Source: Opisthorchis felineus (lineage: Eukaryota; Platyhelminthes; Trematoda; Opisthorchiida; Opisthorchiidae). From it: a DNA stretch of 64,000 bases. Below, in pieces: positions 56,986 through 64,000 of this stretch. Location of the stretch: assembly GCA_004794785.1 (NCBI GenBank), contig SJOL01008576.1, forward strand, positions 140,498 through 204,497, given 5' to 3'. The first letter of the stretch is position 1, and every line of letters starts with the position of its first letter. Below the pieces are notes generated by a model that saw nothing but the letters and a program-made list of their open reading frames with translations, was not told where the DNA came from and searched no databases. A program made the position numbers and the translations under genes.

Positions 56986-57985
56986 TATTCCGTCCTTACC
57001 ATAGGCTGGGAGTCCGCTTCAAGGTCACCGATATTTCCGCTAAAGGTGCGCTTTCCCGCTCTTTTTGGGTTCAACTGCTCGTGGGCCGTTTCAAACAAAA
57101 CCGATTTCATGACCATTACACTGATCCAGTAACTGAGGCCATTTTGCGTTAAATTACTGGAATGCTGCGACCTGATTTTTTAGGATAAGTAACCCGGCCT
57201 TTTGCGTTCTTTTTGGCGAGCGGCCAAAATCAGGATAAGAAGTACAGAAAATCGTGAGGCAGGTCAAGAGACGGCAAACCAGGTATCTGAGACAAGGCAG
57301 CAAAAAATGAATAGTCACCCAGATATCCACACCGTAGTTTACAGGTACAGCTCTCACGGCCCAACAACTGACTGGATAGATCGATTCCATTCTGGCTCTT
57401 TAATCCTCGACGAAGATGAATACTGCGTAACAGAAAGCAAATTAGGCAGTAGACAGCTCATTGTTAGAAAACCAACCAGCAGCCAGAATCAGTGTTAATT
57501 GCTTTAGAAATGTATGGATGTTGTGCGGAAGTATAAAGGTATTCTGTTGGTTGCCGTGGGCCGGTTGAAGGCATTCCAGGGATATCGCAGCATAAAAAAT
57601 GTGCCTGCCTCCTGCCTACAGTCGCCCGCCGTTGTAATGCTGACATTTCCGACGGTGGCATATCCAAGTGCTTTGCGGTCTGATTCGAAAATGAACATGC
57701 AGTGTGCCTTGGCAGGCACTTCCGCACCCACTTCGGGTAGGTTCACTCAGAACCAAGAGTTTCGAGTTTGCCACGGAAATATGGGTAATTTGGTTTCATT
57801 TGACCCCGGGGGATCACTGCTGCCTCAGCAAGATCGCTTACGAGCAACACTCCTACAATGAAATGACCTTGTCTCCATACCCCTCAGCTCCGTGTGTTTC
57901 ATTGTGCATGTGGAGAACTACCGTCATTGTGCTGCACTTGTCGCTCTGTTGAAACCAATAGCATCCGACCAATTATCTCCAAGGC
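56986..57985. promoter_or_regulatory. upstream region of BPTF (presumed promoter / 5' UTR)
   Basis: 1 kb between the BPTF start codon and the LINE on the plus strand. The promoter, 5' UTR or further non-coding exons are expected here on position alone. I see no TATA box or other element I can defend. The plus frames at 57202-57498 and 57514-57861 have no recognised motif. A CCCAG acceptor-like site sits 17-22 bases before the ATG. Confidence 0.35.
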
Positions 57986-58559
57986 AAATTGGGGGAACCA
58001 CCGCATATTAAATACAAGATGCTTAAAACACAACTCAGCCCCTACATCTTAACTGGTAAAGCCCCCGACCTGAAGCTGCCACCTTGATGTGGTGGTCGAG
58101 GTTGAATGCTGCAACGATCCGGTGGGCTACACTGGCTGGAACTTAGTTCCAAAGGTGCAACAATGCCAGCGAGGTCAAAAGGGGAGCAGTTTGGCAAAGA
58201 GAAGCAAGACCCCGTACTATGAGTAACCGTGCTACGAGGCGGTCTGAAAGTAAAGTCGTACTGTCCTCTGCGATAGGAGTGTGAAGGCGGTGAAAGGTCC
58301 CCCTGGTGGCCAGCACGTCCATATTCATGGAAGCAGCGATGCTGCCTTCCCCCGAGGAAGGAAAGGTCGGAAAATTTCGGCCCTAAAATCCGCACACTCC
58401 GATCGCCCAATGGTTGACCATGACGACCGGTGCATTATTCAATACGGCCGAAAAACTTGTAAAACCAAAGAGTCCGGTGCTGCTCAAAAGGCACCTGCTA
58501 TGCGCAGCTGCATGAAGAATGAGACAGTAATGTCTTATTCCCTGCGCCCTCAGCTTAGG

Positions 58560-58712
58560 TCAACGCCCTGCAGCCGAGCAGGTCAGACTGTTGAGTCAGA
58601 GGCTAGGAGCAGGGTCCCCAAAGAAAACCCTACTGTCCGCTGCCTCGTGGGTCAGAATTTTGAGTCAGAGTCTAGGGGCAGGGTCCCCGAACTTGTGGGG
58701 ACTCCCACGGAC
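58560..58712 (+). repeat. two-copy tandem repeat in LINE 5' UTR
   Basis: GTTGAGTCAGAGGCTAGGAG + CAGGGTCCCC recurs about 88 bp later as TTTGAGTCAGAGTCTAGGGG + CAGGGTCCCC. Between them is CTGTCCGCTGCCTCGTGGGT; the first copy is preceded by GCAGCCGAGCAGGTCAGAC. RTE-type 5' UTRs often carry such short tandem promoter units. Confidence 0.75.
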
Positions 58713-59239
58713 TTGTGGATGACTTTTGAGTGAAGGCTCAAGGTGGGGTACCTCAATCAAATCCCCTTCCTGGGACTGGGCAACCGGGAATTATCATTTG
58801 CCCACGCAGTCCGGTGTCCACCGCTGTCCCTCCCCAACCCCTTCCCACCACACAAGCATACGTCACTGGGTCGCTTGACTGTCAGAGTTAGCTGACCGAA
58901 GGGCTTTACGCTCCTCGCTGCCTATTAACAGTAAACAAAACAACGCCCTTCTAAATCCACGAGATCCTTTCTATATAGGAGCTTTAAACGTCCATACTCT
59001 ATGTCAAATTGGCAAACAGGCAATGCTTGCTGAAACCTTACACTCCCTTAAAATTGCTGTATGCCGTGGCTCCGAAACACGCATACAAGACCCAAGCTCG
59101 GTTATGCATCTCAGAACGCCAAGGATGAACTCAGCTCTTTCACATTTCTCCCTCCGTGTGTCAGGTGACCCAGAAGTGATGACCCGTGGAATATATGGCG
59201 TGGGAGTTGCACTTGTTAGTGATCTGGTTGGTGTTTAGG

Positions 59240-59830
59240 TGATTATCAGAAGGTAACAATCACTAACAAAAGTCTGCTTTACCAAATTGATAATGAATAC
59301 AATAGTTAGGTGCACTTGATAAAAGAATAGATACAATGCAATAAGTAGAATGAGCCAAAAAGTGGCTTATCGTTTGAGAATAACTGTTGAGAGTACCTGA
59401 GTGAAGCTCCAGACGCGTGACGTGTCTTCTCTGCAGTATATCTGCTACACGTGTTCCGTAGTTGTCCGTGGAAACTTGTGGAACTTAGTTGACTTGGAGT
59501 GTTTGGCTGGCTCCTTGCTCTCTGCGCGCGCGTGCGTGCGCGCGGGCCTGAGTGTCGCGACTGTGCTTTGTCGACTGTGTTGTGTGTTCTGTTCCTATAT
59601 ATGTTGAGTGTAACGTAAAAAACAACAATGTGAAAACACATTGTGTCCTTAACTAGTTCACAGAACCCGTTGTTGATCAAAGTTCGGATTCATCTCACGG
59701 TGTCGTTCCGTGATGCTAGTTGTGACATGTGGAACAAAACAAGGCGCTAGGGAGACAGTGGACGTGCATGCGCTAATCAGCTTGGGCGACCGCTAGAAAC
59801 TCATCCCCATAGCTGAACGCGCTTTGCTGG
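59240..59830. mobile_element. unidentified insertion inside the LINE endonuclease, possibly a solo LTR
   Basis: It separates VGVALVSDLVGV (ending 59237) from LLDWIPVNSRL-like sequence near 59840. It contains a GC/GT-alternating tract GCGCGCGCGTGCGTGCGCGC at about 59525, a TATATATG box at 59597 and AACAACAATGTGAAAACAC. The composition recalls a retroelement LTR, but I could not find matching TG...CA ends or a target duplication. Confidence 0.4.
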
Positions 59831-60063
59831 ATTGAATCCCAGTGAACAGCCGTCTGCGCCGTCCGGTTATCCAGTTCAACCAAGTTCAATGCCTCACAGT
59901 CTAGAAAGCGGTGCCTGCTTGTGGTGTAGGCTTATGCCCCAGCGGACTGCACTTATGAGTCTGAGAAGTATACTTTCTATCGAAGGCTATCCGGGCTCAT
60001 TCGTCAAGCAAAGAGCACTGACATTGTGATCCTTACAGGCGATATGAATCTCAAGTAGGTCGT

Positions 60064-61131
60064 ATGAGCTCCTTGGAATCAAATTCAGGCGGTCGATTCA
60101 GAGTCGATGCTCGCCGCACAGACAACGGAGATCGACTCCTTCAGTTGTGTGTTGACCATGAACTGTTTCTGGCAAGGACGAACTTTCAACATAAACGTTT
60201 ACACCAGGTAACCTGGCGGCCACCAACTGCAAATCAACCGTGGACCCAGTTGGACCACGTGGCTATCAGCCACCGGTGGAGAGCCGCAATTCAAGACTGC
60301 CGTTTCTTCTGGGGCACACCACTTGATTCCGATCACGCCATGATGCGTGCATGCCTGACGGTTCGCTTCCCTTCAGACCCTCGCAAATTACCAAGAAGTA
60401 TGCAGATCCACTATCTTCGAAGAACGACCGTAGCTCAACAGAGCCGATCTGAGCTAGCCCAAAAACTCTCCACAGTGGACCAATACTGTGGTGGCAGTGA
60501 GCATGTGGATGAAGCCTGGCAAAATGTGAAGGGAGCCTTGTTTGCGGCGTTCAGTGCTATCTGTCCGACCTCTCCCATTCGACCAAAAGACCACTGGATG
60601 TCGGCGAGGTCGCTATCCATGATTGATGTCAGGAAATTTATACCAGCAGGCAACGAGTACGACGGCGCACGCAAATCCCTCAAACGCCAAATGGTGAAGA
60701 GTCTGAGGAAAGACCGAGGGCTATGGTGGACATCGAAAGCTCGGGAGGTGGAGAAGGCTTTTGCTACGGGAAAAAGCCATGCCCTTTATCAACTGATACG
60801 ATCGACTGGCCCTAGGAAAGTAACGGTCAGCGAAACGATAAGTGAAAAGGATGGCTTATTAATTCACTCGCAAAAACGTCGACTGGAAAGATTGGCGGAA
60901 CGCTTCAAAGAACGGTTCAGCTGGCCTCCTGCAACAAAACCTTTGGAGATAATGCATACGGGCGAATGGATCGTAAGCCTTGATCGCCCGTCGGAAGTGG
61001 AAATAAAGTACGAAATATCCGTGCTAAAACGTGAGAGGGCACCAGGACCGGACGGTCTCCATCCAGCCCTCTTCAAAGAAGGTGGAGAATCCCTGGTGAC
61101 AAGTCTGACAAAGCTTATTGTTGCTATATAG
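60064..61131 (+). pseudogene. LINE ORF2 fragment: endonuclease C-terminal half and RT N-terminal part
   Basis: 355 codons, the longest uninterrupted LINE frame here. Residues 1-110 are the C-terminal half of an EEP (APE-like) endonuclease, ending with the catalytic SDH. Residues 210-300 are the RT-preceding linker (SLRKDRGLWWTSKAREVEKA; ERLAERFKERFSWP). Residues 320-345 are RT domain 1 (APGPDGLHPALFK). The frame ends at a TAG where relatives have TGG (Trp), a nonsense change. The real ORF would continue with two further Trp/Arg-to-stop changes at 61156 and 61273, so it is a pseudogene. Confidence 0.85.
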
Positions 61132-61639
61132 AACGAAGAGAAGGTGCCTGCAGAATGATGCATGTCGACAGTTATCCCTATCTCCAAAAAAGTTACGCGA
61201 ACGCTTTGTGAAAACCACCGTGGCATTAGCCTGGTAGCTGTGGCATCGAAAGTCCTCTCTGGTCTTATCCTTTGAAGGTTGACTGAACACAGGGAGAGAC
61301 AGATCAGTGAAAACGAAGCTGGGTTCCGCCCTTCAAGAGGATGCATCGATCATATATTCACCCTCCAAATTCTGGAACAGTGACACTGCTTCTAGCAACC
61401 AACAGTGGTTTTGTTTCTTGATCTGAATGCTGCTTTTGACTCTGTGGACCATCAGACACTATGGCAGTGTCCGTGGATCAAAGGTGTCCCCCATAAATTC
61501 CTGAGCCTCATTAAGGTGGTGTACGCCAACTCCCGCGGCCGTGCAAAGGTCTACGGGAAGCTCTCTTCTGAGTTTACCACATCAAGTGGTGTCAGACAGG
61601 TCTCTTACCTATCCGACGGGATGTACACAACAAATTAAA

Positions 61640-62575
61640 GGCAAACCATTATCTCCGTTATTGATCATTTGTGGAGTCATTTAATGGAGCGTGCCCGGCC
61701 CCATTCTATTCCCAATGAAAATCATCGACATCTCCAACGCATTATCCCATGGTTATCCCTCCCTCTTTGCAAGCCATACAAAAGCTACTCACAAATTTCC
61801 TCCCTCCGCCAAATCGTCTTTCGCCAAATCCGACAAGACATAAGCTCTGACTCGGTGGTCAAATGCCTCTAGCCTAAGCTTCTCTTCTTCCAAGTCGCAT
61901 ATAAATTCCTGCCGCTGCCTCCTCCCAGCTGATGTGTTCACAATCAATCAGAACGTTGTTAATTATTCCACAGAGATTAAGAACTTTGGTCTCAGATACT
62001 CTTATACGTTCAGCTTCCCCACCAAATCCAATTCCAGGTCGCCCAAGCACATAGGCTCAGCTTTTCGACATTGCGCTCCTTTCACCTTCAACGCACAATG
62101 GTCGCAAGCATTAAGCTGTGCGCGTGACGAATCATGAAATTCTGTCACGCCTTCTTTTTCCTTTATACCCAAAGTTGCAGGCAACCGCTTGAAGGCCTCT
62201 GACGCTCATTCACGAGAAGCCGTTCCCGCAGTCCGAACTTCTCTCCTACCGCTCCCAGTGCAAAACGTTTAGCCTTGAACCACTATGGTTGAGACGGCTT
62301 GAGCTAAATCTAACTCCACTACACCTTCTGCTGCACAGAAATGCCTTTATAGCAGAAGCTAGGCTAAACGTTAATTCACGTCCTCGCTATAGATTCCGTA
62401 GCTCCAGCAAGTCCATTTTGTGCCCTTCAGCTTGTACTAATTTACGCCACTACTTCTTTTGGTTTACTACGCTCGCAGTTGGAACAGTCTTCCTGAGCAG
62501 GTGCAAAATTACGCGCACAATCACACTTTCTGCAATCCGCGGACAAGTGTCTCACTTGTGAATCTGCTGTCGTCC
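61640..62575 (+). mobile_element. CR1/Jockey-like LINE, C-terminal RT region
   Basis: The frame at 61934 reads NYSTEIKNFGLRYSYTFSF (the EVKDLGVxYxxxLxF motif after RT). At 62289 come LRRLELNLTPLHLLLHRNAF and CPSACTNLRHYFF. One frame later comes WNSLPEQVQNYAHNHTF. The string NLRxYFF...WNSLPEQV is typical of the C-terminal end of CR1/Jockey-type LINEs. Frameshifted and decayed; a different clade from the RTE-like copies. The left border with the preceding LINE is uncertain. Confidence 0.65.
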
Positions 62576-64000
62576 TAATTAATACCCAACTACCCCCCGA
62601 TCTCTTCTATGCATCGGGGCCAGTGCACATTTGAGTTTAGCGACGATACAGCTGGTGAGCAAGTAAAAGATCCCCATCATATATCCTGATATCTCCTTGA
62701 CTTGCTTCAAGCCACAGTAGTCTGGTAAATGTTTGTTTCATCTGAATATGTTACCTTACCTGCTTGGTTTTCCCCCAGACAACTTATACCTCGTTCTAGT
62801 CCAGTCTCCACCCAGGTTTACTCCGTCAGCTCTGTCTAGTGACTGATGCCCTGTTTAGCCTAGCTCTAACACAAACCAAACCGATTCAGCGTTTTTCCAA
62901 TGTTAAAGTGCATCATATGTCAATATATAGTCCGTCTGATGATGTGCTCCACAGCCAACTGAACACCCCCACATACAATATCGCGGTACGCCTCTGCATG
63001 ACATGTTAGCTCACACCAATGCTTAGTCGCCGCTTAGCCGGAGTACACTTGCTCTGAATATCACCATTCCATCCCCATTTTCCCACTGGCAGCTGCTATT
63101 TCACTTACTCCTTTCGCGACCTACCATTACCAGCGTCTGTTTGCTGTCTGCTTGTCCGAATTGACTGAACCGTTTTACTGGCCCGGCTTTCTTCCAGACC
63201 GGAAAAAAATCTGGTAGCTGGAGTACTTTATCAATGCACAAGCCGCATTTATGACCGCTTTGTGGTTTTACACCTCGCAGATCTGGTAGCATTCACAAAG
63301 GATAAAACTTTGTATGGTGTTTGGGTACACCCTGCAAGGAGCATTGCCCTGTTACGATGCGCCATGGTGCGTTCGTATACCCGCCACCCCTCCAGTGGCA
63401 CGGGTTCATCGCCCATCGCCATTGGTTTTGTGTCTGGCCTTTAATTCGGGAAATCCATAAGAGAGCACTGTTGTTTTTTCGTTAAATGCGCTGGTGGTGC
63501 ATAAGTTCCGTTTGTTTCATCTATCTGGTAACGCCATATACTACAGGTGGTGAAAAACTGACCTCTTGTCTGTCGAAATTTCTTTAGCAATACATACATG
63601 GAATAGCCTGAAGATGTTCTGGGATGTCCACAAAGTACATCGACGTGCAAAGCTGTAGCTGCCTTTGTCATAATTGTGGTTGCACAGCACAAAGCTAACC
63701 TCTTCAACCAAACAAAATATACACATCTTTCTGCTGATCCCGGAAGTGGACACATACAAAAGTAAATAAATGACACATTTGCAACGAGATTGCTAAACTT
63801 CCACTACCGGCATACAAGGCTTCGCCTTAAGGCTTTTGCCATACACCAATTTTATTGAAGCTGATAGCAGCACTGCAAGGAATGATGACTTTTACTCTTA
63901 CATTCACTTTCCCTCCTAGATTATGGTATTGTCCAACTCACGTAATGACTTCCGAAAAATCAAGCCCATCATCTCGGATGTTCTAAACCCGCCAGTCCTT
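62576..64000. other. right end of window, nothing recognised
   Basis: About 1.4 kb rich in pyrimidines on the plus strand. The minus frame at 63441-63776 (111 codons) and the plus frame at 63262-63444 have no motif I know. No exon of BPTF is expected here. Confidence 0.5.

Larger units (their letters stand above)
57990..61620 (+). mobile_element. RTE-like LINE: 5' UTR, endonuclease, RT (interrupted, 3' end lost)
   Basis: The longest LINE in the window. The 5' UTR (to about 58970) contains ACCTTGATGTGGTGGTCGAG and a tandem duplication. The endonuclease starts at 58976 (GAFNVHTLCQIGKQAMLAET; SETRIQDPSSV). It is broken at about 59240 by a 590-bp insertion and continues at 59840. The open frame 60064-61131 (355 codons) carries the endonuclease end (DARRTDNGDRLLQLCVDHEL, VTWRPPTANQPWTQLDHVAI, SDHAMM) and RT start (KRERAPGPDGLHPALFKE). 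Then IWNEE and AEW are turned into stops. RT motif A is FLDLNAAFDSVDHQT at 61405. The copy ends after SSGVRQ at about 61600, before YADD. It is not active. Confidence 0.88.

Noticed and set aside
57514..57861. 116-codon plus frame upstream of BPTF as a separate gene
   Set aside because: No recognisable domain, no splice or promoter support; probably chance.
63441..63776. 111-codon minus frame at the right edge as a real gene
   Set aside because: No domain or start context; left as unrecognised sequence.
1..64000. CRISPR arrays, prokaryotic operons, phage or plasmid features
   Set aside because: No regularly spaced repeats; the window is an intron-rich eukaryotic locus.

Overview
The window looks like nuclear DNA of a parasitic flatworm, most probably a digenean trematode and perhaps an opisthorchiid liver fluke. 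Three things point there: one very long, intron-rich gene; introns filled with decayed RTE-like non-LTR retrotransposons (LINEs) of the type common in flukes; and a tRNA-derived SINE with the B-box GGTTCGAACCC, present in at least eight copies. The species assignment is inference. No prokaryotic operon, CRISPR array or rRNA was seen.

The minus strand carries nearly all of one gene, from a first coding exon at about 56985 to an exon ending at 1016. It encodes the orthologue of BPTF/NURF301, the largest subunit of the NURF chromatin-remodelling complex. I rebuilt 29 coding exons by hand. Almost all have plain GT/AG borders, and the reading frame carries through all 28 joins, giving about 2,978 codons in the window. 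In protein order they encode: a novel N-terminus, a basic/acidic linker, the DDT domain, a first PHD finger (CRVCHQSGDVLCC), WHIM/WSD-like segments, a coiled coil, a long Ser/Thr/Val-rich middle, the conserved WPYP...WRFRL and [11 protein letters not shown] blocks, AT-hook-like motifs, and the first half of the C-terminal PHD finger ([10 protein letters not shown]). The rest of that finger and the expected bromodomain lie beyond base 1.

The introns hold fossil mobile DNA. LINE fragments in both orientations lie near 1-545, 8170-9990, 28100-29560, 33050-33780, 39136-40040, 40140-41310, 50100-50310, 52140-52740 and 52977-54490. SINEs are scattered between them. Unusual structures include a near-perfect foldback of about 136 bp (14101-14236), a perfect 30-bp palindrome (56417-56446), a pair of inverted repeats of about 310 bp (45220-45530 and 47158-47470), and a miniature element made of LINE 5' and 3' ends inserted just before the YADD motif of another LINE (9160-9424).

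Upstream of the gene, from 57990 to the right edge, lie an interrupted RTE-like LINE on the plus strand (to about 61620), a CR1/Jockey-like LINE tail (to about 62575) and 1.4 kb with nothing I recognise. The gene and this LINE are head to head, about 1 kb apart.
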